64,000 bases of DNA, from positions 42,907 through 106,906 of the forward strand of contig JHVD01000009.1 of NCBI GenBank assembly GCA_000619965.1, given 5' to 3'. The stretch's first letter is position 1. Every line of letters starts with the position of its first letter. Shown here one piece after another: positions 8,113 through 16,793 of this stretch. Made by a program: the position numbers and the translations under genes. The DNA comes from Propionibacteriaceae bacterium P6A17. Its GTDB lineage: Bacteria > Actinomycetota > Actinomycetes > Propionibacteriales > Propionibacteriaceae. The notes beneath the pieces are model-generated. The model searched no databases, was not told where the DNA came from, and saw only the letters and a program-made list of their open reading frames with translations.

Positions 8113-8528
8113 GCCGCCAGCCCGGTGCACCGCTGGCGCGCAACGCGGCGAGCCTCGTCGCCGCCGCCCAGGAGCGCGTCGAAACCATCTCCGTCGAGGA
8201 CGCCCAGCAGTTGCTCCACGACGACGCCTGGCTGTTCGTCGACCTGCGCGACCCGCGCGAGCTGGCGAAGCTCGGCACCATCCCCGGCGCCTTCCGGGCG
8301 CCGCGCGGCATGCTGGAATTCTGGATCGACCCGGAGAGCCCCTACCACAAGCCTGCCCTCGACGACGGCCGTCGGCTCCTGCTGTACTGCGGCTCCGGGT
8401 GGCGATCCGCGCTCGCGGCGGCAGCCCTCGCAGACATGGGCCGCGACGACGTCGCACACTTGGACGGCGGGTTCACCGCCTGGCAGCGAGCGGGAGGCCC
8501 CGTCGAGACCGTGGGGGTGACGGCATGA
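8109..8528 (+). CDS. Rhodanese-like sulfurtransferase
   Basis: A 139-residue single-domain rhodanese. The active-site loop is YCGSGWRSA with the persulfide-forming Cys94, and the N-terminal FVDLRDPRE and C-terminal HLDGGFTAWQ motifs match the family. A short helical N-terminal extension (about 25 residues) is present. It would carry sulfane sulfur in the cytosol. It is coupled by ATGA overlaps to the mycoredoxin before it (8109-8112) and to the DUF2200 gene after it (8525-8528), so the three products may work together in thiol or persulfide handling; that link is inferred from gene order only. Confidence 0.88.
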   Translation: MSRQPGAPLARNAASLVAAAQERVETISVEDAQQLLHDDAWLFVDLRDPRELAKLGTIPGAFRAPRGMLEFWIDPESPYHKPALDDGRRLLLYCGSGWRSALAAAALADMGRDDVAHLDGGFTAWQRAGGPVETVGVTA

Positions 8529-8881
8529 ACAGCGCCACCGAACGTGTGAAGCGCATGACGTTCGCGAGCATCCATCCCCTGTACGTGCAGAAGGTGGAGC
8601 GCAAGGGCCGCGCCGCCGGCGACGTCGACCACGTCATCTCGTGGCTCACCGGCTACGACGAGGCCGGGCTGCGCGACGCGATCAACCGTGAGGTCACGCT
8701 GGAGGAGTTCTTCGCGGCCGCGCCCGCCATGCACCCGAACACGTCGCTCATCACGGGCGTGATCTGCGGGGTGCGGGTCGAGGAGATCGAGGATCCGTTC
8801 ATGCAGCAGGTGCGGTGGATGGACAAACTCGTCGACGAGCTCGCCCGCGGCAAGAAGATGGAGTCCATCCTCAGGCATTGA
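8525..8881 (+). CDS. DUF2200 family protein
   Basis: A 118-residue protein that matches DUF2200 along its whole length: RMTFASIHPLYVQKVERKGR, a WLTGYD segment, MHPNTSLITGVICGVRVEEI and a C-terminal DKLVDELARGKKMESILR. The family is conserved across bacteria but I know of no biochemical function. It is the last gene of the mycoredoxin-rhodanese operon and overlaps the rhodanese stop as ATGA. The next gene, the exporter on the other strand, ends 3 bp away. Confidence 0.88.
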   Translation: MNSATERVKRMTFASIHPLYVQKVERKGRAAGDVDHVISWLTGYDEAGLRDAINREVTLEEFFAAAPAMHPNTSLITGVICGVRVEEIEDPFMQQVRWMDKLVDELARGKKMESILRH

Positions 8882-8883
8882 GC

Positions 8884-10305
8884 TCAGTCCCGGCGGGCCA
8901 GGCGGACGTCGAGCAGCGCCACCAGCAAGGAGGCGACGACGATCGCCGCGATCACGCCGTAGGCCACCATGAACGCCCCATCCCAGCCGATCTGCGGCTG
9001 CAGCACGAAGAACACGGCCGTGATGAACGCGATGCCGACGGCCGTGCCGACGCGCTGCCCCGTCTGGATCAGTGCGCCGGCCGCGCCGGAACGCTGGTGC
9101 GGCACGGCCATCAGCGACAAGGTCTGGTTCGGGGAGACCACCATGCCCTGCCCCGCGCCGAGCAGCGTGAGCGTCGCCGCGAGCCACCAAGGGCTCACGC
9201 CGTGCGTGTGGTGCGCCCACACCACCGCGATCGACGACAAGACGGAGACCAGCACCAGCACGATGCCCAACGCCACCACCTTGCGGCCCATCTCCAGCAC
9301 GACCCGGCCGGACCACGTCGAACACAGACCCGTCGCGACCGCCGAAGGCAGGCCTGCCAGCCCGACGGCGAGCGCCGACGCCCCGAGCCCATTTTGCAGG
9401 TACAGCGCCAGCACCACCCACACGCTCGTCACGCCCAAGAACTGCAGCGCAATCAGCAGCACGCCCAGCGCGTAGCTGCGCACCCGAAACAGGCCCAGAT
9501 CCACCATCGGGATGCCTCCGCTGCGCTCATGGCGGCGCTCCCACGCCAGCCAGAGCCCGACCAGCGCCAGCCCGACGGGGACGAGCAGGAAGATGCGCGG
9601 GCCGGCCGAGCGCTCCAGGAACGGCAGCATGAACAGCAGCACTGCGGCGGTGAACAGCAGCGTGCCCACCGGGTCCAGATCCACGCGGCTGCCCTCGGGG
9701 CGACGGGCGAAGGTCTGGCGCGGAAACCACCACCAGGCCAACCCGATCGCCAACAGCGCGATGGGCACGTTGACCAGCAGGCTGAGCCGCCAACCCCAGT
9801 CGGGGCCGCTGAACTCGACGAAGGCGCCGCCCATGATCGGGCCGATCGCGACGGAAAGCCCCACCGCGGCCCCGAACGACGCGAAGGCGCGCGCCCGTCG
9901 TCGGCCCTCGAAGTATTGCTGGATCATGCCGATTGGCTGCGGGTTCAGCAGGCCCGACCCGGCACCCATCAGGAATCGGGAGGCGACGAGCAGCTCCCCG
10001 CTCGTGGCAAGGCCGGACAACAGCGAACCGAGCCCGAACAGCGTCAACCCCAGCACGAACAGGCGCCCGCGGCCCAGCGCGTCGCCGGCGCGCCCGGCGG
10101 GCACCAGCAGGGCACCGAAGACGAGCGTGTAACCGGAGAGCACCCACTGGAGCTGGCTGTCGGTGGCGTCGATCGACTGTTGCAACGTCGGCAGGACCAC
10201 GTTGATGCTCGACACCGCCAGCAGCGTCATGAACACCGGCACGAGCACCGCGGCGAGGATGCGGCGCTGCTGCTTCGTCATCGGCTCATCGCGCGGGGTC
10301 GTCAC
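8884..10305 (-). CDS. MFS drug/metabolite exporter, DHA2 (14-helix) type
   Basis: A 473-residue multi-pass membrane protein of the EmrB/QacA (DHA2) branch of the major facilitator superfamily. It shows the motif A-like RAGDALGRGRLFVLG loop after helix two, a helix-four Arg (VASRFLMGAGSGLL), motif C-like GPIMGGAF in helix five, and about fourteen hydrophobic segments. Members use the proton gradient to expel drugs, dyes or metabolites. The substrate is unknown and no regulator is directly linked. The start is GTG at 10305; an internal Met at 10281 is an alternative. Confidence 0.85.
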   Translation of the reverse strand: MTTPRDEPMTKQQRRILAAVLVPVFMTLLAVSSINVVLPTLQQSIDATDSQLQWVLSGYTLVFGALLVPAGRAGDALGRGRLFVLGLTLFGLGSLLSGLATSGELLVASRFLMGAGSGLLNPQPIGMIQQYFEGRRRARAFASFGAAVGLSVAIGPIMGGAFVEFSGPDWGWRLSLLVNVPIALLAIGLAWWWFPRQTFARRPEGSRVDLDPVGTLLFTAAVLLFMLPFLERSAGPRIFLLVPVGLALVGLWLAWERRHERSGGIPMVDLGLFRVRSYALGVLLIALQFLGVTSVWVVLALYLQNGLGASALAVGLAGLPSAVATGLCSTWSGRVVLEMGRKVVALGIVLVLVSVLSSIAVVWAHHTHGVSPWWLAATLTLLGAGQGMVVSPNQTLSLMAVPHQRSGAAGALIQTGQRVGTAVGIAFITAVFFVLQPQIGWDGAFMVAYGVIAAIVVASLLVALLDVRLARRD

Positions 10306-10374
10306 GGATTCAACCTACCCCCGGGGCCAACGCCCACTCGATCCGTCCGCCGGGCACCGCGTAGAGTGTCGGCC

Positions 10375-11031
10375 GTGTACGTCCCGCAGCACTTCCGCCT
10401 CCCCGACGAGCACCTCGGCTCCGTGCTGGGCCAGGCCCGCGTCGCCAACCTCGTGACCGTGCACGCGGACGGCCCCCGCGCCACGCTCGTCCCCGTCCAC
10501 CACGAGCTGCGCGACGGCCGGCACGTCTTCACCACGCACCTCGTGCGCAACAACCCGCAGGTGCTCGAGCCCATCACCGGGCCGGGCATGGTCATCATCG
10601 ACGTCGCCGACGCCTACGTCGCGCCCGAGTGGTACGCGACGAACGACGAGCTGCCGAACGTGCCCACCTGGGACTACGTCACCGTCCACGCGACCGGGCG
10701 GGTCGTCGTCGACGAGGACCCCGCGGCGGCGCTGCGGGCGGCGGAGGAGCTCACGCGGCGCATGGGGGAGCCGCAGGTGATGGAGCAGGTGGGTGCGCAG
10801 CGACTCGAGCGCATGGCGCGGGCCATCGTCGCCGTCGAGCTCCACGCCGACCGCATCGAGGCCAAGGCGAAGATGAGCCAGAACCGCCACCCCGACGACG
10901 TGGCGAGCGTCGCGGACGCCTTCGAGAGGGAGGGCCACGACTACCTGGCCTCCTACCTGCGCGACGTCAGCCTGCCATACGCCCGCGCCCGGCTCGCGCT
11001 CATCGAGGAGACCCGGGCCGCGAGGGCCTGA
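10375..11031 (+). CDS. PaiB-like FMN-binding protein
   Basis: A 218-residue member of the PaiB/FMN-binding split-barrel family (starts MYVPQHFRLPDEHL, with NLVTVH, HLVRNNPQ and WYATNDELPNVPTWDYVTVHATG). The founding Bacillus protein was described as a negative regulator of sporulation and protease genes, but many family members are simply flavin-binding oxidoreductase-like proteins, so a regulator role is not assured. The C-terminal MSQNRHPDD stretch is the family's conserved end region. GTG at 10375 follows TAGAGT (10362-10367) by seven bases, so it is probably leaderless. Confidence 0.85.
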   Translation: MYVPQHFRLPDEHLGSVLGQARVANLVTVHADGPRATLVPVHHELRDGRHVFTTHLVRNNPQVLEPITGPGMVIIDVADAYVAPEWYATNDELPNVPTWDYVTVHATGRVVVDEDPAAALRAAEELTRRMGEPQVMEQVGAQRLERMARAIVAVELHADRIEAKAKMSQNRHPDDVASVADAFEREGHDYLASYLRDVSLPYARARLALIEETRAARA

Positions 11032-11074
11032 ACCCACGGCGGAGCCTCAGGCCCTCGTCGGGCGTGCGGGCCGA

Positions 11075-12373
11075 TCAGCGGGTGGGGTACTCCAGCCCTG
11101 CCGCGTAGCGGTCCTCGATCTCGGGCGTGAGCGCGCCAGCGCGGATGATCTCCGACAGCATGCGCGCCGACGGCTTCACCGTCCGCCGCTGCGTCTCGTA
11201 GTCGTTGTGCACGACGCCGAAGCGCGGGACCTCGCCCTCGGACCACTCCCAGTTGTCGACGAAACACCAGTGGTAGTAGCGCTCGATGGGCACCTTCGAG
11301 CGGAGGATCGCCGCCAGATGGTCGACGAGGAACCGCGGCCGGAAGCGCTCGAGACGCTCGTCGTCGCCGTTGTCCGCGGTGCCGTTCTCGGTGATCCACA
11401 CCGGCACGCCGAGGTGTGCGTGCAGGCGGGCGGCGCAGTCGACGAGGCCCTGCGGGTACACCTCCCAGCCGAGATCCGTCACCGGGACGCCGGGGAACAC
11501 CCCGTCGGCAGGCCCGCTCACGGCGGTGCGCGAGTAGTAGTTGAGCCCGATGACGTCGACGTAGCGCCCCGCGGGGACGGGGGAGCGGCCGAGCACCCAC
11601 GGGAACACGCCGCGTCCGAACGCGTCGGTGAGCATGTCCTGGAACGCCCACGAGTCGAACCGGGTGAACAGCCGGTGGACGGGGTTGCGCGGATTTCGTG
11701 GCGCGAACTCCCGCAGGTGGTGCGCGATGGTCACCGTCGCCTCCGGCTGCAGCTCGTGGATCGCCTCGTAGGCCCGCAGGTGCCCCATCGCCATGTGGCG
11801 CAGCACGAAGCGCAGGTCACGCACGGACACGTTGCCGGGCGGCGCCTCGCGAAACAGGTGGGCCTGCGTGGCATACACGTTGGGCTCGTTGATCGTCACC
11901 CACTCGTCGACGATGTCCCGCAGCGCGCCCACGGCCACCCGCGTGTACCGCTCGAACGCCCCCACCGCGCCGAGATTCGTCCACTGGCCGGCATGCTGCA
12001 GCCACAGCGGGTTGCTGAAGTGATGCAGCGTGACCAGCGGGCGGATGCCCCTGTCGACGAGGTCCCCCAGCTCCTCGCGGTATCGGTCGAGCGCGGCGTG
12101 GTCGAACTCGCCGGGGCGCGGCTCGATCCGAGACCACTCCAGCCCGATGCGCGCGATCGGATAGCCGAGCTCGGCCATGAGCGCGTTGTCCTCGCGCCAC
12201 CTCAGCCAGTGGCCGTCGGCGCGCACGGGCGAGGAGCCGTCGGCCACGTTGCCCGGCGACTCGGCCCACTCGTACCAACTGTTGTTCCGGTCCCCGCCCT
12301 CGATCTGGGTGGCGGCGGAGGCGGTCCCGATGAGGAGGCCGCGCAGGGCAAGCGGAGCATCGACGGTTCGCAT
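11075..12373 (-). CDS. GH1 beta-glucosidase
   Basis: A 432-residue glycoside hydrolase family 1 enzyme with no signal peptide. The acid/base Glu is in TINEPN and the nucleophile Glu in ITENGTADN; the N-terminal GTASAATQIEG and the LVTLHHFSNPLW loop are also family-typical. It would hydrolyse beta-glucosides or related beta-glycosides in the cytosol by a retaining mechanism. It is a little shorter than most bacterial GH1 enzymes (440-480). I use the Met at 12373 (MRTVDAP); the longer frame to 12448 adds 25 residues with no family similarity. No sugar transporter is adjacent, so the natural substrate is open. Confidence 0.9.
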   Translation of the reverse strand: MRTVDAPLALRGLLIGTASAATQIEGGDRNNSWYEWAESPGNVADGSSPVRADGHWLRWREDNALMAELGYPIARIGLEWSRIEPRPGEFDHAALDRYREELGDLVDRGIRPLVTLHHFSNPLWLQHAGQWTNLGAVGAFERYTRVAVGALRDIVDEWVTINEPNVYATQAHLFREAPPGNVSVRDLRFVLRHMAMGHLRAYEAIHELQPEATVTIAHHLREFAPRNPRNPVHRLFTRFDSWAFQDMLTDAFGRGVFPWVLGRSPVPAGRYVDVIGLNYYSRTAVSGPADGVFPGVPVTDLGWEVYPQGLVDCAARLHAHLGVPVWITENGTADNGDDERLERFRPRFLVDHLAAILRSKVPIERYYHWCFVDNWEWSEGEVPRFGVVHNDYETQRRTVKPSARMLSEIIRAGALTPEIEDRYAAGLEYPTR

Positions 12374-12465
12374 GCCCCCATCCTCGCCCACGGCGGGCCG
12401 GGGGGCGTCGTCGGGGTGCCCCATGCCGACCCGACGGGGGAAGCCCACCCTCGTCGAGTGCTTGA

Positions 12466-13233
12466 ATGAAGCCCATGCTGCTCGAACCGCACGTCCTCGT
12501 CCTCGGCCTGGCTGCGGTACTCCTCGGCATCTGCCTGCAGCGCGTGGCGGGCATGGGGGTGGGGCTCATCGTCGGCCCGGCGCTGGCCGTCCTCATCGAC
12601 CCCCAGGTGGGCATCCTCGCCACCAACGCGATCAGCATCGGGTCGGCCGCCATCCTCACCGTTGTGCGCTGGGACGAGATCGACTGGCCGCGCGTGGCGT
12701 GGATCGTGCCCGCGGCCGGCCCGGGGGCGGTCGTCGGAGCGTGGCTCGTCGGGCGGATCCCGTCGGCCTGGCTGCAGTTGGTCATCGGAGCGACGGTGCT
12801 CGTCGCGCTCCTGCTCACGATGGCGCTGCCCGACCTGCCCCACGCCGACGGACGCCCGCACCTCGTCGCCGCCGGGGCCATCGGCGGCATGCTGAACTCC
12901 GCCGTCGGGATCGCCGCGCCAGCGATGGTCATCCAGGCGCGGTTCGCGCACTGGCACCAGCCGCGCTTCGGGGCGTCGATGCAGCCCGTGTTCCTCGCGA
13001 TGGGGGTGTTGTCGGTGGGCGCGAAACTGTCGATGCACGTCGTCGCGCCGGGGGCCGCGCTGCCGCACTTGGGATACCTGCTGCTGGCCTGGGCGACGAT
13101 CGCGGTGGGGGCCGTCGTCTCGGCCCCGGTGGCGAAGCGGGTCACGCCGGCTGCCGCGCAATGGCTGGGCGTGGCGATCGCGGCGGCGGGGGCGCTCGTC
13201 GTCGCGGTGCGTGGATTGGGGGGCCTGCTGTGA
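12466..13233 (+). CDS. TSUP (TauE/SafE) family membrane permease
   Basis: A 255-residue membrane protein with about seven to eight hydrophobic segments and the TSUP fold features GMGVGLIVGPALAVL and GMLNSAVGIAAPAMV in the two halves. Presumed exporter of small anions; substrate unknown. It is only distantly like the TSUP protein at 1325. The start may be ATG 12466 (MKPMLLEP) or ATG 12475 (MLLEP); the second has TTGAAT (12462-12467) seven bases upstream and would be leaderless. It lies just before the trpB leader on the same strand, but that leader has its own promoter. Confidence 0.82.
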   Translation: MKPMLLEPHVLVLGLAAVLLGICLQRVAGMGVGLIVGPALAVLIDPQVGILATNAISIGSAAILTVVRWDEIDWPRVAWIVPAAGPGAVVGAWLVGRIPSAWLQLVIGATVLVALLLTMALPDLPHADGRPHLVAAGAIGGMLNSAVGIAAPAMVIQARFAHWHQPRFGASMQPVFLAMGVLSVGAKLSMHVVAPGAALPHLGYLLLAWATIAVGAVVSAPVAKRVTPAAAQWLGVAIAAAGALVVAVRGLGGLL

Positions 13234-13249
13234 CCCGGCGCGCGGCTGC

Positions 13250-13255
13250 TAGGCT
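13250..13255 (+). promoter_or_regulatory. Probable -10 element of the trpL-trpB transcript
   Basis: TAGGCT sits seven bases before the ATG of the leader peptide. The same spacing recurs before many genes here, so transcription probably starts at or next to the ATG and the leader peptide is translated from a leaderless message. No convincing -35 was seen. Confidence 0.5.
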
Positions 13256-13262
13256 GTGGCCC

Positions 13263-13295
13263 ATGAAGACGAACCGGATGTGGTGGGCCGCCTGA
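13263..13295 (+). CDS. trpL: trp leader peptide with tandem Trp codons
   Basis: A ten-residue peptide, MKTNRMWWAA, with two adjacent TGG codons at 13281-13286. It lies 92 bp before trpB and is followed by a terminator-type stem, so it is read as a transcription-attenuation leader: when charged tRNA-Trp is scarce the ribosome stalls on the Trp pair and changes the folding of the RNA behind it. It is far too short for most gene finders. The Trp pair, position and downstream stems together make the call strong although the peptide itself has no homology signal. Confidence 0.82.
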   Translation: MKTNRMWWAA

Positions 13296-13350
13296 GGGCG
13301 GTTTGCTTGGTTCGTCACCGACGAGGATCGCCCCGATGGAGGCGGTCCTC
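13287..13350 (+). promoter_or_regulatory. trp attenuator: competing stems before trpB
   Basis: Three mutually exclusive pairings can be drawn. Segment 1 (GCCGCC, 13287-13292, just after the Trp codons) pairs with segment 2 (GGGCGGTT, 13296-13303). Segment 2 can instead pair over eight positions with segment 3 (GATCGCCC, 13326-13333), with two wobbles. Segment 3, as GAGGATCGCC (13323-13332), forms a ten-pair stem with segment 4 (GGCGGTCCTC, 13341-13350), followed by a pyrimidine-rich run. This is the classic 1:2, 2:3, 3:4 order. Stalling at the Trp codons would free segment 2 and block the 3:4 terminator. Confidence 0.75.
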
Positions 13351-13387
13351 TTCTCGTCTCCGGGGCACGATGAGGTAAGGAGACCCC

Positions 13388-14599
13388 ATGACCAACTTCA
13401 ACGAACAGCAGTTCCTGGCAGACGACGAGGGCAACTTCGGCGCCTACGGCGGAGCCCATCTGCCCCCGTTCCTCGTGGAGCCCATCGCCGAGGTGCGTCG
13501 CGCCTACGACGAGGCCCGGCTCGACCCCGAATTCATGGCCGAGTACGAGCGCCTGCTGCGCACCTACGTGGGTCGCCCGTCGCTGCTGTACCACGCGGAG
13601 AACCTCAGCCGCCAGCTCGGCGGCGCGAAGATCTACCTGAAACGCGAGGACCTCAACCACACCGGCGCCCACAAGATCAACCACTGCCTCGGCGAGGCGC
13701 TGCTGGCCAAGCGCATGGGCAAGAAGAAGCTCATCGCGGAGACCGGCGCCGGGCAGCACGGCGTCGCGCTCGCCACGGCAGCCGCGCTGATGGGCCTGGA
13801 CTGCGAGATCCACATGGGCCGCATCGACGTCGAGAAGCAGCACCCCAACGTGCTGCGCATGCAGCTCCTGGGCGCCACCGTCGTGCCCGTCGACGAGGGC
13901 GGCGCCTCGCTGAAGGAGGCCGTCGACTCCGCCTTCGCCAAGTACGCCGAGCACTACGACGAGTACTTCTTCGGCATCGGCTCGGTGGTCGGGCCGCACC
14001 CGTACCCGTCGATGGTGCGCGACTTCCAGTCGGTCGTCGGCCGCGAGGCCCGCGAGCAGATCCTCGAGGCCGAGGGCCGCCTGCCCGACGTGCTCGTCGC
14101 CTGCGTCGGCGGCGGCTCCAACGCGCTCGGCCTGTTCAGCGCCTTCCTCGGCGACGAATCCGTGCGCATCGTCGGTGTCGAGCCCGCCGGCAAGGGCCTG
14201 GCCAGCGGCCGCCACGCGGCGACGATGACCCTCGGCACCGACGGCGTACTGCATGGCATGCGCACCCGCGTGCTGCAGGACGAGGCCGGCAACCCCGCGC
14301 CCGTCCACTCGATCGCCTCCGGCCTCGACTACCCGGGCGTTGGGCCCCAGCACGTCCATCTCGCCGATCAGGGGCGCGTCGAATACGTGTCCGTGACCGA
14401 CGACCAGACCCTCGACGCCTTCCAGCGCCTGTGCCGCACCGAGGGCATCATCCCGGCGCTGGAGTCGTCGCACGCTGTCGCGCAGGCCATCGAGATGGCG
14501 CCGACGATGTCCCCCGATTCGATCCTCGTCTGCAACCTCTCCGGACGCGGAGACAAGGACATCGACTACGTCGCCGAGGTGCTCGCCGCCCGCGGGTGA
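13388..14599 (+). CDS. trpB: Tryptophan synthase beta chain
   Basis: A 403-residue TrpB. It condenses indole with L-serine to give L-tryptophan using PLP. The PLP lysine is in [12 protein letters not shown], with [11 protein letters not shown], the GGGSNA phosphate loop and the C-terminal LSGRGDKD. It belongs to the standard TrpB1 type that pairs with TrpA. The normal partner trpA does not follow; a GNAT gene does. A good AAGGAG lies at 13377-13382. The gene is therefore a stand-alone unit with its own attenuator, either because the trp genes are scattered in this genome or because this is an extra copy. Confidence 0.95.
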   Translation: MTNFNEQQFLADDEGNFGAYGGAHLPPFLVEPIAEVRRAYDEARLDPEFMAEYERLLRTYVGRPSLLYHAENLSRQLGGAKIYLKREDLNHTGAHKINHCLGEALLAKRMGKKKLIAETGAGQHGVALATAAALMGLDCEIHMGRIDVEKQHPNVLRMQLLGATVVPVDEGGASLKEAVDSAFAKYAEHYDEYFFGIGSVVGPHPYPSMVRDFQSVVGREAREQILEAEGRLPDVLVACVGGGSNALGLFSAFLGDESVRIVGVEPAGKGLASGRHAATMTLGTDGVLHGMRTRVLQDEAGNPAPVHSIASGLDYPGVGPQHVHLADQGRVEYVSVTDDQTLDAFQRLCRTEGIIPALESSHAVAQAIEMAPTMSPDSILVCNLSGRGDKDIDYVAEVLAARG

Positions 14600-14658
14600 G
14601 GCGAGGTTCGTCGTCGTTCCCGCTGCGCCGGGACCCGCGACGAAGTAGGTTCTGGGGC

Positions 14659-15399
14659 ATGCAGTACCAGTCACTGGAGGATTCCCCGCTGTCCGTCGGC
14701 GAGTTCGGCCCGCACACGTGGGCACTCTCGCTCGACGGGCAGGTCGGCCCCGACGAGGTTCCCCGGCTGGCCCACCTGCTGGCGCTGAGGGCACCCGAGG
14801 GCACCGACCTCATGCTGTGGGACGAGACCGACGACGACCCGCGCGTCGCCATCGCGACCGCGGCTGGTTGGCGGCGGTTCAGCGGCAAGGTGTTCGTGGA
14901 CGGCGACCTGGACGACGTCGGGGAGGTGCGCATCCCCGACGGCTGGGTGCTGGAGACGTACGCCGAGCTTGGCGAGGAGGAGTTCGCGGCGCGCATGCTG
15001 GCCGCCGCGGCCGGCGACCCGAGCAGCCCGTCCACGCCGGAGACCGCCGTCGCGGACCTGCGGGAGTTGGTGGCGTTCGCCGGTGACGCGTTCGACCCGC
15101 AGGCCTGGTTTGCGATCCGTGACGCGGCCCCGATCGGTGTGTTGCTGCCGCAGCCGTACCCGGAGGACCCGCTGGAGGGCACCATCTTCTACCTCGGCGT
15201 GGTGCCCGAGCGCCGGGGCGAGGGGCTGGGCCACCGCCTCTACGAGCTCGGGCGGCAGATGCTGCGTGAGCGCGGAGTGGTGCGTCAGGTCGATTCCAGT
15301 GAGGAACGCAACCTGCCGATGCTGAAGGTGTTCGCCCTCGCTGGCATGCGCGTGGTGCGCAGCCAGGGATTCTTCCGGCGTCCGCAGCGGGTCCGCTGA
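14659..15399 (+). CDS. GNAT-family N-acetyltransferase
   Basis: A 246-residue protein with a GNAT domain in its C-terminal half: YLGVVPERRGEGLGHRLYELG is the acetyl-CoA-binding beta4-alpha3 region, followed by the VDSSEERNLPMLKVFALAGM segment. The N-terminal half (about 1-110) looks like a degenerate companion domain. The acceptor is unknown. TAGGTT (14646-14651) lies seven bases before the ATG. The gene ends just before a very long inverted repeat that probably terminates it and the convergent hydrolase gene. Confidence 0.8.
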   Translation: MQYQSLEDSPLSVGEFGPHTWALSLDGQVGPDEVPRLAHLLALRAPEGTDLMLWDETDDDPRVAIATAAGWRRFSGKVFVDGDLDDVGEVRIPDGWVLETYAELGEEEFAARMLAAAAGDPSSPSTPETAVADLRELVAFAGDAFDPQAWFAIRDAAPIGVLLPQPYPEDPLEGTIFYLGVVPERRGEGLGHRLYELGRQMLRERGVVRQVDSSEERNLPMLKVFALAGMRVVRSQGFFRRPQRVR

Positions 15400-15403
15400 C
15401 GAA

Positions 15404-15485
15404 GGCGTGACTGGTTGCGATCCAGATGCCTCCCAGGCTCCGTGCCAGCGCCGTCTGAAGCATCTGGATCGCAACCAGTCACGCC
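15404..15485. terminator. Perfect 26-bp inverted repeat between convergent genes
   Basis: The left arm (15404-15429, starting GGCGTGACTGG) and right arm (15460-15485, ending CCAGTCACGCC) are perfect reverse complements of 26 bases with a 30-base spacer. It lies between two convergent stop codons (15399 and 15560) and would form a very stable RNA hairpin on either strand, so a bidirectional terminator is likely. There is no T tract. The outer part of the left arm recurs almost exactly at 47535, so it is also a member of a dispersed repeat. Confidence 0.7.
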
Positions 15486-15559
15486 ACCCACGGGTGCGCG
15501 GACGCAAGTGGGGGGGTCCAGACGGATCACCGTCTGGACCCCCACGCGGCCGAATCGGG

Positions 15560-16633
15560 TCAGTTGCTGATCTTGTTGTAGCGCCAGCCCTGCTTGTTCC
15601 AGTAGCTGGTGCCCCAGGGGCGCACCTGCGCGATCGCGCCGACGCCGCCCTGCTGCTCCAACGAGTAGAACTGCGTCTGGTTCGTGCCGGGCACCCAGCC
15701 GTTGAACACCACGACGTGGCCGTAGGCGCCGCCGGTGCCGGGGCCGAGGTTGCCGATCAGGTCACCAGGGCGCAGCGACGACTTCGAGATCGCGTACACG
15801 TACTGCGTGAGCGACTCGGTGTTGGGGCTCCACGACAAGTGCAGGGCCATCGACACGAGGCCCGAGCAGTCGGCACGGTAGTACTTGCCCTGCGGGTCCG
15901 GGTAGGACACGTTCCAGTTGTAGGGGAGGCGCTGGTTGGTCCAGAACTTCGCGCGGGCGATGACGAGCTCGCGGCTGATCGGCGCACCGACGGTGTGGGG
16001 AGTCCAGGCCGAGACGGTGCCGGAGGTGGGCGGGGCCGAGTCGGCGCAGGTGGGCACGTTGACGCCCACGGGGACCCGGATGTAGGCGCGCGAGGCGTAG
16101 CCGGTCTTCCCTGCGTAGGTGAGCTTGGCCCACCAGTCGGTGCTGTAGGTGCCGACGATGGCCTGCCCCTTGGTCTGGCACTGGAGGGTCAGCGCGGCGC
16201 CGTCGGGAATCGTGGCGAGGATCGCGCCGCTGGTGGAGGCGGTGGTGCGCAGGCTCAGCGGGCCGCCGACGACGGTGGCGCTGCCCGTCGAGGTGCCCGT
16301 GGTGCCGCAGGTGGGCACGTTGACGCCGTAGGGGACGGTCACGTAGGCGCGGGAGATGTAGCCGGTCTTGCCGCCGTAGGTGAGCTTGGCCCACCAGTCG
16401 GTGTTGTACGTGCCGGAGATGGCCTGTCCCTTGGCCTGGCACTCGATGTTGATCGTGATGCCGCCGGGGACGGAGCCGATCGCCGCCGTCGAGGTGGAGG
16501 TGCCGGCGCGGAGAGTGACGGTGGCCGTCGTCGTGGCGGTGGCTGCCTGCGCGGGCAGCGCGAGGCCTCCGACGCCCAAGATGGCGGCGAAGGCGCTGAT
16601 CGCGGCCCGACGAGCCCAGGAATGACGTCGCAT
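15560..16633 (-). CDS. Exported NlpC/P60-like hydrolase with two SH3 domains
   Basis: A 357-residue secreted protein: signal peptide 1-30 (cut after AQA), two near-identical bacterial SH3 modules (about 35-110 and 120-197, each with DWWAKLTY.GKTGY.SRAY), and a C-terminal papain-like domain with YRADCSGLVSMAL (catalytic Cys) and GGAYGHVVVFNGW (catalytic His). It probably cleaves peptidoglycan stem peptides, with the SH3 modules binding the wall. The two SH3 modules clearly arose by duplication. GAAAGGA precedes the ATG. The 160 bases upstream to 16793 hold no gene; I looked for a ydaO-type riboswitch there and did not find one. Confidence 0.85.
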   Translation of the reverse strand: MRRHSWARRAAISAFAAILGVGGLALPAQAATATTTATVTLRAGTSTSTAAIGSVPGGITINIECQAKGQAISGTYNTDWWAKLTYGGKTGYISRAYVTVPYGVNVPTCGTTGTSTGSATVVGGPLSLRTTASTSGAILATIPDGAALTLQCQTKGQAIVGTYSTDWWAKLTYAGKTGYASRAYIRVPVGVNVPTCADSAPPTSGTVSAWTPHTVGAPISRELVIARAKFWTNQRLPYNWNVSYPDPQGKYYRADCSGLVSMALHLSWSPNTESLTQYVYAISKSSLRPGDLIGNLGPGTGGAYGHVVVFNGWVPGTNQTQFYSLEQQGGVGAIAQVRPWGTSYWNKQGWRYNKISN

Positions 16634-16793
16634 TGCTCGGGTCCTTTCGGTTTGGGGGTGGCACGGACCCTAGGGAGATCGCCGGCGCAAGTGAGGTCCA
16701 GGCGACGCCTCGTGACCTAAAGTTGCCCGTCGGGTGTCCGAAGGTGGACCAAGCGGGGATTGCGACGCACACTGATCGGTTGGGCGGGGACGA

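Noticed and set aside
8815..10305. Long plus-strand open frame opposite the DHA2 exporter
   Set aside because: Antisense shadow of a transporter with clear helices and motifs; the His/Gln/Arg-rich product is typical of reverse frames.
16634..16793. ydaO-type (c-di-AMP) riboswitch before the NlpC/P60 hydrolase
   Set aside because: The position would fit, but I could not find the class's conserved sequence blocks.
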